Assembly: GCA_900551015.1 (NCBI GenBank)
Contig: URUI01000006.1
Span: forward strand, 1 to 42,955
Source of the DNA: an uncultured Collinsella sp.
GTDB taxonomy: Bacteria > Actinomycetota > Coriobacteriia > Coriobacteriales > Coriobacteriaceae
DNA: 42,955 bases
Reading direction: 5' to 3'
Below are positions 7,208-15,421 of this stretch, one piece after another. Under the pieces are notes generated by a model, which was not told where the DNA came from, searched no databases, and saw only the letters and a list, made by a program, of their open reading frames with translations. Within the stretch, counting starts at the first letter, position 1. The number at the start of each line of letters is the position of its first letter. The position numbers were made by a program, and so were the translations under genes.

Positions 7208-8419
7208 TTAAAGAGAGAATAGGCGTGCAGTGACCGTCTCTGGTATACCCTGGCTGTTGCGCACCGTGGCGTACGTAAGGAATGAGTCCGATTTTCCCGC
7301 CGTAGCTGGATAATCGCCATACTCCAAAGCGCGATCGGGCGACAGCAGCGAGCCATAGGTCTTGGCAGAGGTGTCGATCAGGAAATGCGACGCCTGCACC
7401 TTAACAAGGTATTTATTCTTCTTGCCAGCCGCACATGCGAGCGGCTCGCGTGACAGGAAGAGGTACGGCCCTCCCTCATTACCGATATACGTGCCCATGT
7501 TGCCCAAGCTGCCCACGCCACTATAGGTCGCCTCGATAGAAAACACGAAGGTATCGCCCATATATACGGCCTCGAAAGGCGAGACTGACGAGGGAAGGAC
7601 TAGCTGGGCACGTTTGGTGTTGTTGCCGTCGGTCAGATCGATTGCCGTTATGCCATAGTAGACGCCCTCGTCGTTGCGGACACGCGGCGAGATGGTCAAA
7701 ATGCCGTCACTCGCACGCGGGGCCGATGCAAAGCGGCCCGTCGATTTCCAAATTGTCTCGGCCTTGGATTCATCAAGCGAGCGACGATAGCAAAACGAAT
7801 CACTACTCGTTTTATTGCCGCCTGCCGAAGGCATTTTATACCAGATGACTGATGACCCGTACGCCGTAAACAGTGGCGGATCATAGTCCTTGCCACCCCG
7901 ATCGAGCTCAACCACGTCGCCAGAGAGCGAAGCGCCCGACAGATTTTGAGCGTAGAGCTTCCACGATGAATTGGCAAAGTTCATCTCAACCCACGCAAAC
8001 ACGCCATCGCCGGCACGGACATCGTAAAATGCATATCCCGTGCCCTCGATAGGATCCTCGATTAATGTGGTAAGCGAGCCATCGCCCAGGTTGAGCACAC
8101 CAAGCGTATTGGCATGCAGGGCAGAAGCAGGCGCCATCATCGCGGCAGCGTAGTCACCATCGCAGTAGTACAGCAGCGTACCCAAGGGCAATGTCCATGA
8201 AGCCGCCGGCTCAAGATCGATGTCGACTGCCTCGTACTCATCAGTGATCGAGACAATCTTCGAATCGTCCTTGATAACCTGCGGCTCGCCGGCGGCATCA
8301 TCACTCGTGCCCGTTTTTTTCGAGCAACCGGCCAGTACGGCAGCAGCACCGGTAGCGGCGCCACCCAGTACAAAACCTCGACGCGTTATTCCATTCTTAA
8401 AGCGATCAGCGGTGCCCAT
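7208..8419 (-). CDS. Tat-exported lipoprotein, function unknown
   Basis: A 403-residue predicted lipoprotein. The N terminus has a twin-arginine motif TRRGFVLGG (Arg13-Arg14), a hydrophobic stretch and a lipobox LAGC (lipidated Cys near 32), so it should be exported folded by Tat and anchored to the outer face of the membrane. The remaining 370 residues are beta-rich with recurring W/Y/G strand patterns (for example DGVFAWVEMNF, DTFVFSIEATY), suggesting a propeller-like fold; I do not recognise a named family. The start is at an ATG that shares one base with the TSCPD gene stop (TAATG), so translation is coupled. The longer reading frame would be Arg-rich and overlaps the upstream gene. Confidence 0.85.
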   Translation of the reverse strand: MGTADRFKNGITRRGFVLGGAATGAAAVLAGCSKKTGTSDDAAGEPQVIKDDSKIVSITDEYEAVDIDLEPAASWTLPLGTLLYYCDGDYAAAMMAPASALHANTLGVLNLGDGSLTTLIEDPIEGTGYAFYDVRAGDGVFAWVEMNFANSSWKLYAQNLSGASLSGDVVELDRGGKDYDPPLFTAYGSSVIWYKMPSAGGNKTSSDSFCYRRSLDESKAETIWKSTGRFASAPRASDGILTISPRVRNDEGVYYGITAIDLTDGNNTKRAQLVLPSSVSPFEAVYMGDTFVFSIEATYSGVGSLGNMGTYIGNEGGPYLFLSREPLACAAGKKNKYLVKVQASHFLIDTSAKTYGSLLSPDRALEYGDYPATAGKSDSFLTYATVRNSQGIPETVTARLFSL

Positions 8420-8682
8420 TAGGCGATCTCTGCGCGAGCGGCCTCGATGGCGCGCGTAAGCTGATCGGCGCAAGAGGTCTTCTTCATGCCGCAGGTATTG
8501 CCGGCAAGAACCTCAATCACGCGATCAGCAGGAGCACCCTCGACCAGCTTAGAGATAGCCTTGAGATTGCCGTTGCAGCCGCCGGTAAACTCGACGCCCA
8601 CCACCTTGCTGCCGTCATCGGACAGGTCAAGGTGGATATTGCGAGCGCATACGCCCTGAGGCTTGTAATCAAAACTAATCAT
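8419..8682 (-). CDS. TSCPD-domain protein
   Basis: An 87-residue protein of the TSCPD-domain family (a domain also found at the C terminus of some vitamin B12-dependent ribonucleotide reductases). Seen features: FTGGCNGNLKAISKLVEG and GNTCGMKKTSCADQLTRAI, with the Cys residues spaced as in the family. The stand-alone form has no established reaction. It overlaps the Tat lipoprotein start by one base and precedes it, so the two are translated together. Upstream bases 8683-8795 form a non-coding gap that must hold the promoter. Confidence 0.88.
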   Translation of the reverse strand: MISFDYKPQGVCARNIHLDLSDDGSKVVGVEFTGGCNGNLKAISKLVEGAPADRVIEVLAGNTCGMKKTSCADQLTRAIEAARAEIA

Positions 8683-8795
8683 TGCGTTCCCCTCTCGTAA
8701 AGCAATTTCAGACGTCTATTATCCCCGTCCGAACCGATAAAGTATCGCGGGCACCGATTCAACATTCCCCAATGCGCAAACCGGCGGTAGCAATA

Positions 8796-10595
8796 CTAGC
8801 AATCTGCTTCCCGAGCGTGGACTTTTCGTTTCTCTTGATACATGTTGTGGTCAGCGATGTGGTAAATCTCGGTCAGTGTATAACCGGGTGCCTCTGCCGT
8901 CGCGACGCCAAACGACGCACTGACTGTCAGCACCTCATCGCTCGCAGCAGCAAGGCTGAGGCGAAGATCTTGCACTACTTCACATGCGGATTCGCGATCG
9001 GTGTGAGGGCAAATCAGCAAGAACTCGTCGCCACCAATGCGCATAGGCACAAACTTCTCGCCTGCCGTTCGCCTCAATACAGACGCCGTACGCCGTAGCA
9101 GCTCATCGCCCATTTCGTGACCATAGAGATCATTGGTATGCTTGAGGAAATTGCAGTCCATCATGATCACACTCACGGGCAGGGACTCGTTCACCAAGTC
9201 ATCGCCAAGGGACTCAAGGTAATTTCTATTGCGAAGCCCCGTCAGCTTGTCCTGGAAAGAAAGCTCCTCGGCGCGCTTTGTCATCGAGATGTTATGCGTC
9301 GCCACGACGACCGATTCCAGTCGACCCTGCTCATCGCGGCGCTGTGGAACAACCTGCAGCGAATACCACGTACCTCGGCAGTCTCGTACCTCGGCATCCA
9401 AGTACGGCACGCCCTCCATACGATCCCGAAGCGTCTTTATATCTAAGAGCTCCATGACCGCCTCGCGACTTTCGGGACTCACAATGTCTCGGCAAACCGT
9501 TGCAAAAAAGTCATATGCCTCGGCGTGCTCGTCAAATATCTTCGCCACCGATGGCGACATGTTAATCCCCTCGATCTCGAGCGTGTCGAGATGCAACAGG
9601 AGGGTCGACTCATACGCGGAACTGATGGCATTGATGATGCCGAGCTGCTTGTCCTTTTCGGCCAAATTGCGACGATCGGCGACGATACGCACCAACAGCA
9701 CTACAACCAAAAACACCAGGAACGCCAGTACGCCGGCAGCGATAAATGAAATCCTACCCGACATGACCTCAGATTTGGGATAGAGCGCAAACAGGCGATA
9801 GTCCTTATACGCCGCACGCACGGCATACCAGGTACTTCCCCGATATTCGACACGTGTTAAGCCTTCGTCTTTCCAATCAATTCCGCTATCGGCAAGAAGC
9901 CGGGCGAGAGCTATATCGACGGTCGAATCGTTTGAAGAAACGATTTGCATATCGCGCATCACGAACACCGTTGGGCTCTGATGGAATGTGTTGTTCACGA
10001 GCACGTCGGCGATCGTATACGAATAATCATCGGCGGGCTCGGGCGCAAGCGATCGATACCCCAGCGCTACGCCATCACCGTACGGAACAACACTCACGGC
10101 AAAATCGACATCGCGACGCTCAACGACCGTCGAGTAGGACACCTTGGATCCTCGATACATCGATGCGACCGACGAACAGGCCAGCTCCTCTCGCCACAGC
10201 ATCAGCGGATCGCGACCGTCAATATCGTAATGAGCGGCCATATGGCCGTCGGCGTCCATGACCAACATTCCCGAAAGGTGCTCGGTATGGACGTACTCCT
10301 CGACGAGGTCATCGTTGACTTCAACGTGATCAGCTGGCAAGAACGTCGAAAACGACTCGAGCGCGGCATCCAAATTGTGCGTCGCTTCGGTTTTTCTTCC
10401 CTGTTCATATCGGTCATATTTTTCGCAGGCGTTTTTTAAAAACACCATGGTTTCCTGACCAAACCCAAGCGTTTTATCGAGACAGCGATGCGTGCCGACC
10501 ACATACAGCAGACCCAACAGGACAGCGCTGACCACAACGCAGATAGCCGCGGTGACTAATGCCTTTCGGCGCAAGCGGCGCTCATCATTTGTCAT
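8796..10595 (-). CDS. Membrane diguanylate cyclase with extracellular sensor and PAS domain
   Basis: A 599-residue GGDEF protein predicted to make cyclic di-GMP. Membrane segments at about 11-33 and 283-303 enclose an extracellular sensor region of about 250 residues. A PAS-like domain follows (about 320-445, ending VVVATHNISMTKRAEEL), then a GGDEF domain with DKLTGLRNRNYL, MDCNFLKHTNDLYGH and RIGGDEF (521-525), all intact. The inhibitory I-site RxxD expected just before GGDEF is replaced by GEKF, so product feedback is probably absent. Its ATG overlaps the stop of the solute-binding protein by four bases (ATGA). The extracellular ligand could be delivered by that neighbour. Confidence 0.93.
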   Translation of the reverse strand: MTNDERRLRRKALVTAAICVVVSAVLLGLLYVVGTHRCLDKTLGFGQETMVFLKNACEKYDRYEQGRKTEATHNLDAALESFSTFLPADHVEVNDDLVEEYVHTEHLSGMLVMDADGHMAAHYDIDGRDPLMLWREELACSSVASMYRGSKVSYSTVVERRDVDFAVSVVPYGDGVALGYRSLAPEPADDYSYTIADVLVNNTFHQSPTVFVMRDMQIVSSNDSTVDIALARLLADSGIDWKDEGLTRVEYRGSTWYAVRAAYKDYRLFALYPKSEVMSGRISFIAAGVLAFLVFLVVVLLVRIVADRRNLAEKDKQLGIINAISSAYESTLLLHLDTLEIEGINMSPSVAKIFDEHAEAYDFFATVCRDIVSPESREAVMELLDIKTLRDRMEGVPYLDAEVRDCRGTWYSLQVVPQRRDEQGRLESVVVATHNISMTKRAEELSFQDKLTGLRNRNYLESLGDDLVNESLPVSVIMMDCNFLKHTNDLYGHEMGDELLRRTASVLRRTAGEKFVPMRIGGDEFLLICPHTDRESACEVVQDLRLSLAAASDEVLTVSASFGVATAEAPGYTLTEIYHIADHNMYQEKRKVHAREADC

Positions 10596-11428
10596 GATTC
10601 CGCTCCTTGCCCGTCCGTCGTCGCCCCTGCCTTGTACTTGCCCACAATGCGCTCAATCGTGCCATCTCGATCCATCTCGAACAGCACGGTATTGAGGTTT
10701 TTGACGTACTCCCCCTCATAGCCGTCCTTAAACGCGACGCCAAGGTCAACCGTCATAACGTTGTCGGCAAACACACGGTACAGGCCGGGATACTGGGCGA
10801 CGAGTCGATCGAGCGACTGAACGTCCGCCATCCAACAGTCAACATACCCCTTGACGAGGGCGGCTTTGCAGAGTTCGGCGGAGCCATATGATTTGATATG
10901 CACGTCCGACGAGATTTCCAGATCGCCTGCAAGCAATCGGCGTTCACTCACCGAACCGGAAATCACCGCAACAGTCTTGCTGCCATCGAGATACGCCAAG
11001 GACTTGATACCACTCGTTTTCTTGGTGGCAACCGAAACCGTCAAGGTTAGATACGGCTCAGTCCAGTAATACTCGTCTTCGCGATAACAGGGCGAATAGT
11101 CGCACCACAGGCAATCGATCTCGCCGTTTTTGAGCAGGCGATCGCGATCATTCCAAGATATGTCAATGAATTGCGGCTTGATTCCCGCACGCTTGCAAGC
11201 CTCGCGGGCGATATCGATATCGATACCGGCGTAATCGCCCGCGATATCGGTATACACATAGGGATCGTTATCCGTAACGCCGATTTTGAGCACCGGGAGA
11301 TCTTTATCGGATTCACTCGATGAGGTAGAACTGCTTCGAGCGGTATACGTCAGGGCAACCGCACAGACAGCAACAAGGAGTATGAGCACAGACGAGACAA
11401 TGGCGGCTCGCTTGATACGTCTGGGCAC
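10592..11428 (-). CDS. Extracellular solute-binding protein (SBP_bac_3 type), probable sensor subunit
   Basis: A 278-residue family-3 solute-binding protein, the fold that binds polar amino acids or similar small solutes. The N-terminal segment (about 8-28) is hydrophobic with no lipobox, so it is a signal anchor or signal peptide. Family marks are LKIGVTDNDPYVYTD, YAGIDIDIAREACKRAG, NGEIDCLWCDYS (normally D at the Cys positions), and the closing TVLFEMDRDGTIERIVGKYK. No ABC permease or ATPase is nearby. Instead the next gene is a membrane diguanylate cyclase overlapping by four bases, which suggests the protein senses a ligand for the cyclase rather than feeding a transporter. That role is inferred. 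Confidence 0.9.
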   Translation of the reverse strand: MPRRIKRAAIVSSVLILLVAVCAVALTYTARSSSTSSSESDKDLPVLKIGVTDNDPYVYTDIAGDYAGIDIDIAREACKRAGIKPQFIDISWNDRDRLLKNGEIDCLWCDYSPCYREDEYYWTEPYLTLTVSVATKKTSGIKSLAYLDGSKTVAVISGSVSERRLLAGDLEISSDVHIKSYGSAELCKAALVKGYVDCWMADVQSLDRLVAQYPGLYRVFADNVMTVDLGVAFKDGYEGEYVKNLNTVLFEMDRDGTIERIVGKYKAGATTDGQGAES

Positions 11429-11491
11429 GCGCCCCCTTTCATCGAAACAGCAGTGAAGTTCATTTTATTACCGGGGGCCGATACAGCAGCG

Positions 11492-11526
11492 AAAAAAAGC
11501 GCCTTGCCCAAGACGGGCAAGGCGCC
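11492..11526 (-). terminator. Strong rho-independent terminator
   Basis: On the minus strand GGCGCCTTGCCC... pairs as GCGCCTTGCCC-gtctt-GGGCAAGGCGC (11 bp) followed by seven T. It is the second terminator downstream of the BIG2 surface protein and ends 63 bases before the solute-binding protein start. Confidence 0.85.
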
Positions 11527-11700
11527 AATGGTTGAAATGTATCGGCAAACGGTCGAATTAGGTCAACCCTACTCGAAGCTCAGCTGCTCCCGAATGCACC
11601 CCCGACCGCTGCCTCGTTCAGGCCGTTGGCGCCGACCGCGTATCTGGCGGTTTCCGACGCGCCGCACTGCACGCGACACACGGGCTGAAGTCTTTAACGG

Positions 11701-11740
11701 AAAAGCCCCGTTAGTAAGACGAGTTACCAACAGGGCTTGG
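11701..11740 (-). terminator. Terminator of the BIG2 surface protein gene
   Basis: The minus strand pairs AAGCCCTGTTGGTAAC with TTACTAACGGGGCTT, followed by TTTT. It starts about 30 bases past the stop codon. The hairpin and about 25 flanking bases resemble the purB terminator at 15313-15375. Confidence 0.7.
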
Positions 11741-11773
11741 ACTGAAAGGTCGCGCTTAAACGAGAGGGGCGCC

Positions 11774-14700
11774 CTAACGCTCGAGACGTTTGCGCATAAG
11801 CGCGAAGGCAATCAGCGAAGCGCCGGCAACGGCCATAATAAAGGCAACGGCAGGGGCCTGATCGCCCGTATTGGCGAGCGCACCCTTAGTAGTCTTAGTA
11901 GACTTTTTGGTCACCTTGGTCGTCGTCTGCTGACCAGGCTGAGACGGCGTCACGGGCTGCGTAGGCTGAGCCGGCTCCCCATTGGCCTCCTCGCCCGTCA
12001 CCACGTACGTCGAGAAGTGGCTCGTGCGGAAGCAGAGGTAGTCCCCCTCGATCCACGTATCCATAGCCTGGGTGGAACCATCCTCAGCAACGTAGAGCAC
12101 CTTGAGATTGGTGAGCGCCTTCATGGCGGCAGTCATCTTGACACGGACGATGAAGGACATGCCTTCGTAGTCCTCGATAACCTCGCCGTCCTTGAGAAGC
12201 TTGATATCGAGCTTATCGGCAACCTTGGTACTCCCCTGCTCAAGGCCGGAAATTGTAGCATTGGCGGCGTCGGTAAGATTTGTCGGTTCCTCGACCACAA
12301 GAGAGATGCTGTTGTTCTGGGCAATGCCGGCAGCGGCATTGTTCTCGGCGCTTACGCTAACGTCCGTTCCGTCGCTACCTGCAACGCCCGCAATGGTCCT
12401 CGCCGCTACAGTAACGGTACAGGTCGTTGTTTTGTCACCACAGGTGGCGGTGATCGTGGCGGTACCGGCCTTAAGCGGCGTCACGACGCCGTCTTTGACC
12501 GTAGCGATCGACGAGTCGCTGGAGGTCCAGCTCACCGTTGTATCGTCTGCATCTGCAGGAGTCACCGTTGCGGAGAGCTTTGCGGAGGCGTCGCCTACGG
12601 TAAAGGAAAGGTTCGTCTTGTTGAGCTCAACCTTCTGGGCGGGATTGGTCACGCTCACCGAAACGGTCTGGGAGAGCGACCCTGCAGTGATGACAAATGA
12701 ACCAGAACCGGTCTTGAGGGCGACAACGGTGTAGGAGCCATCGCCGTTGTCGACGACCTTAAACGCCTTCGAAGCACCCGTGTCATCCAGAGCGAGCTTG
12801 GTCTCGTCGACCTCACCTGCTAGGGCTCCGGCAAGAGAGGCTTTTACGGTACCTTCTTCACTCTTCGCAAGGTTGAGGGAGGACTGATCGACTGTAAGAC
12901 TCGTTGCGGGATTAGAGACGGTCACCGCGCAATCCTGAGAATAGGTGCCATCTTCGGTCGAAGCAGTGATGGTTGCGGCGCCCTTGGAAACAGACGTCAC
13001 TTTGCCGGTTTGATCGACCGTAGCGACGCTGTCGTTACTGGACTTCCAGACAACCGTCTGGTCAGCCTCCGCGGGAACGACCGTTGCCTTAAGCTGCTCG
13101 GTTGCAGCGCCCACAAGCGTGACCTTCTGCTTATCGAGTGTGATACCCGTTGCAGGTTGAATAACCGTCACCTTGCACGTGGCGCTATACTCGCCGTCCT
13201 CAGTGGTAACGGTGATCGTGGCAGCACCGGCCTTGACCGGGGTCACGACGCCGTCCGCAACCGTGGCGACCTCCGGGTCGCTCGAAGACCAGGACACATT
13301 CTTATTCGTTGCATTGTTGGGCTCAACCGTTGCGGTCAACGTCGAGGGCTCACCGCCCACAGCAAGCTTAAGATTCGACGCGCTGAGACTGACGCTCGAG
13401 ACCCTTACTACCGGAGTGGTTACCGTAATTGTATCCGTGGTTGCAGAGACTCCATCAACTGTTGCCGTGATCGTGGCATTACCGTCACCGACAGCGATAA
13501 CAAGACCGTTGCCATCGACGGTAAGGACGCTCTCGTTAGAAGAGGACCAGACAACCTTACTGGCCTTATCGTCAGGGGAAACCTTTGCCTTCAACTGCTG
13601 AGTCGTGCCCTTGTCCATAGATGTTGAGTAACCATCCGTAATGGAGACCGTAGTTTTTGCAGGTTCCTCGCCCGGCTTGACGACGTGAACGGTCATAGTG
13701 TCGCAGAGACGACCACCCAAGTACATTGAAACCGTTGCATCGCCGTAACTATGAGGCACTAAATACCCCAAGTAACTGCCACCATTAAACATCGGTCCTT
13801 TTACCTCGAGGACATCGGGATTATCTGAAGTGAAAGAATACTTTGCGCCGGCATAGGAGTCCATCAATTCCTCAGCGCTTTTGCTCAGCACGCCCTTTGG
13901 ATATTCAAACCCCCTGTCACATTCCAGCCAAAGCCAATCTTTGGATATACTATCTGAACTGACCTCACAGGGAAATGTATAATCGCTCGACACAAACTTA
14001 GCCTTCGAAAGGCTCACTTCCGCAGGGTCGACAACCTCTATCTCAAAGGGATGGTCATTGCCAAGGCCATCACGAGCATGAGCCTTAACGGTGCCAGGCT
14101 TTATTGCCTTAAACGAGTTTTCACCATCGGTAAGCTCAACAACATCGCTGCTTTCTAGAGAATAGGTTACAGAGCTAACGAGCGCATCCCAATGTGCACG
14201 CTGGCATGCCTTCAGTGCTTCATTTGGGGAAACGTTGAGAACGGCAGAAAGATAAGAGCTGTCCCCAACCAGCATCTTTTGTTTTTTGTTCCCACGCTCA
14301 TTGAATCCAGGCTCCTGATTCTCGGTTACAACATCACATAGCTTCTTCGTCTCGGTCTCGCCGTTGCAATAGTCGACAAGAACCTTGGCCTCTTTTGCAT
14401 CTTTCGCCAACGCCTCGAGTTGCAAAGAAGCGCTTAGCTCAGAAGTTCCATATGAATAATAATTCGAATTCACCCTTGCCTGAACTTTGGAATCCTTTGA
14501 GGGATCTTCCTTTATTTCAAAATATGTAGCCGCACGGGTCTCGTCCTTGGGGCGAACGTAAACTGTCCCCTCTAGCAATGCATAGTGCGTGTTCCCGCAT
14601 TTTTGCGGACAATCATCCGTGTAACCCAGCGTTGCAGTCGTTGTCGTCGCACCGGATTGGTCATAGGATACGAAACTCACCTTAATTGGATTGACATTAG

Positions 14701-15124
14701 CCACGCTCTTAATCTTAAGAGAACCGTTTAAACTCTCGTCAGCCCTGCTCTTCATGGTTATAGTCGTTGTGCCGACTTTGGTGGGACTAATTGTCAACAC
14801 CCAATCACGTGATTTATAGCTCACTTTAGCGATATCCTCATCAGACGATGTGATATCGATATCACTAGGGTCAATGGGCGCCCATTCGTGATTTTTATTA
14901 AAAAAGGAAAGCCTTCCTTTCACCGTCTGTCCAACAGCGACATCAAATTCTGACCACACATCGCCTGTAGACGAATCGTATGGGAGAAACGATGCACCCA
15001 TGGAACCATCCTGCGACTCCAGCATGACAGCATCCGCATGCGGGGCGGCCACCGTCAGCCCAAACGTTGCCGCCGTTAAAGCAACGCAGATGCCTGCGGC
15101 TATCCTCCAAAACCCTTTTCTCAT
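11774..15124 (-). CDS. Cell-wall-anchored surface protein with BIG2 immunoglobulin-like repeats
   Basis: A 1116-residue secreted protein. Residues 1-32 are a signal peptide ending PHADA. The first ~500 residues carry no domain I can name. Four BIG2-type Ig-like domains follow, each with the pattern VSWSSSDPEVATV...GVVTPVKAGAATITV, and a fifth diverged copy sits between the third and fourth. A C-terminal beta domain, a Thr/Pro/Lys-rich wall spacer and a sorting signal LANTG plus hydrophobic segment and RKRLER complete it. LxxTG indicates sortase anchoring; the second residue Ala instead of Pro is a variant seen in Actinomycetota. The start ATG (15122-15124) opens a proper signal peptide and has AGGGGA just upstream; the longer frame does not. 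Upstream lies a promoter with a G10 spacer. Likely role: adhesion. Confidence 0.9.
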   Translation of the reverse strand: MRKGFWRIAAGICVALTAATFGLTVAAPHADAVMLESQDGSMGASFLPYDSSTGDVWSEFDVAVGQTVKGRLSFFNKNHEWAPIDPSDIDITSSDEDIAKVSYKSRDWVLTISPTKVGTTTITMKSRADESLNGSLKIKSVANVNPIKVSFVSYDQSGATTTTATLGYTDDCPQKCGNTHYALLEGTVYVRPKDETRAATYFEIKEDPSKDSKVQARVNSNYYSYGTSELSASLQLEALAKDAKEAKVLVDYCNGETETKKLCDVVTENQEPGFNERGNKKQKMLVGDSSYLSAVLNVSPNEALKACQRAHWDALVSSVTYSLESSDVVELTDGENSFKAIKPGTVKAHARDGLGNDHPFEIEVVDPAEVSLSKAKFVSSDYTFPCEVSSDSISKDWLWLECDRGFEYPKGVLSKSAEELMDSYAGAKYSFTSDNPDVLEVKGPMFNGGSYLGYLVPHSYGDATVSMYLGGRLCDTMTVHVVKPGEEPAKTTVSITDGYSTSMDKGTTQQLKAKVSPDDKASKVVWSSSNESVLTVDGNGLVIAVGDGNATITATVDGVSATTDTITVTTPVVRVSSVSLSASNLKLAVGGEPSTLTATVEPNNATNKNVSWSSSDPEVATVADGVVTPVKAGAATITVTTEDGEYSATCKVTVIQPATGITLDKQKVTLVGAATEQLKATVVPAEADQTVVWKSSNDSVATVDQTGKVTSVSKGAATITASTEDGTYSQDCAVTVSNPATSLTVDQSSLNLAKSEEGTVKASLAGALAGEVDETKLALDDTGASKAFKVVDNGDGSYTVVALKTGSGSFVITAGSLSQTVSVSVTNPAQKVELNKTNLSFTVGDASAKLSATVTPADADDTTVSWTSSDSSIATVKDGVVTPLKAGTATITATCGDKTTTCTVTVAARTIAGVAGSDGTDVSVSAENNAAAGIAQNNSISLVVEEPTNLTDAANATISGLEQGSTKVADKLDIKLLKDGEVIEDYEGMSFIVRVKMTAAMKALTNLKVLYVAEDGSTQAMDTWIEGDYLCFRTSHFSTYVVTGEEANGEPAQPTQPVTPSQPGQQTTTKVTKKSTKTTKGALANTGDQAPAVAFIMAVAGASLIAFALMRKRLER

Positions 15125-15186
15125 TCCCCTAAGTCCAATCTCTCGTGAAAAAACGCAGCATTCTCCCACACCTTAAAATTGGCTTA

Positions 15187-15217
15187 AGGATACCCCCCCC
15201 CCAACGAGCACTTGCAA
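15187..15217 (-). promoter_or_regulatory. Promoter with G10 spacer, candidate phase-variation switch
   Basis: Minus-strand -35-like TTGCAA (15212-15217) and -10-like TATCCT (15187-15192) are separated by 19 bases, ten of which are an uninterrupted G tract (C10 at 15193-15202 on the plus strand). The start codon of the BIG2 surface protein is about 62 bases downstream. Slippage of two G would restore a 17-base spacer. The -35 and -10 each match consensus at four of six positions. Confidence 0.55.
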
Positions 15218-15312
15218 GCTAATGTTTGCCAGAAGGGGCAAATTAACGGCAAGCGACATTTCTGCAATATACCATCATCCGCTGAAGTGTGACTTTCCCG
15301 ACGCTCCCACGC

Positions 15313-15349
15313 AAAAGCCCCGTTGATAAACGCGTTACCAACGGGGCTT
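15313..15349 (-). terminator. Terminator of purB
   Basis: Minus-strand AAGCCCCGTTGGTAA pairs with TTATCAACGGGGCTT around CGCG, followed by TTTTG. It lies about 70 bases beyond the purB stop. It is closely similar, including flanks, to the terminator at 11701-11740. Confidence 0.75.
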
Positions 15350-15421
15350 GGGCTGAAAGGCCGAGCTTCAACGGAGGCCGAAAGTAAACAAATCAGTTTG
15401 ACTTCGTCCCCAATCGATCAG

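Larger units (their letters stand above)
11429..11773. other. Gene-free stretch between two minus-strand terminators
   Basis: This 345-base gap holds two terminators, both reading on the minus strand, at 11701-11740 and 11492-11526. The roughly 170 bases between them encode no convincing protein. A short frame ending VGANGLNEAAVGGAFGSS just before its TGA is seen but has no start codon. A small RNA ended by the second terminator is possible. I compared it mentally with SRP RNA, tmRNA and 6S RNA and found no adequate match. Confidence 0.45.

Noticed and set aside
11527..11700. SRP RNA, tmRNA or 6S RNA
   Set aside because: The conserved SRP GGAAGCAGC-type loop and tmRNA ends are missing; only a loose GGCAGCGG resemblance was seen.
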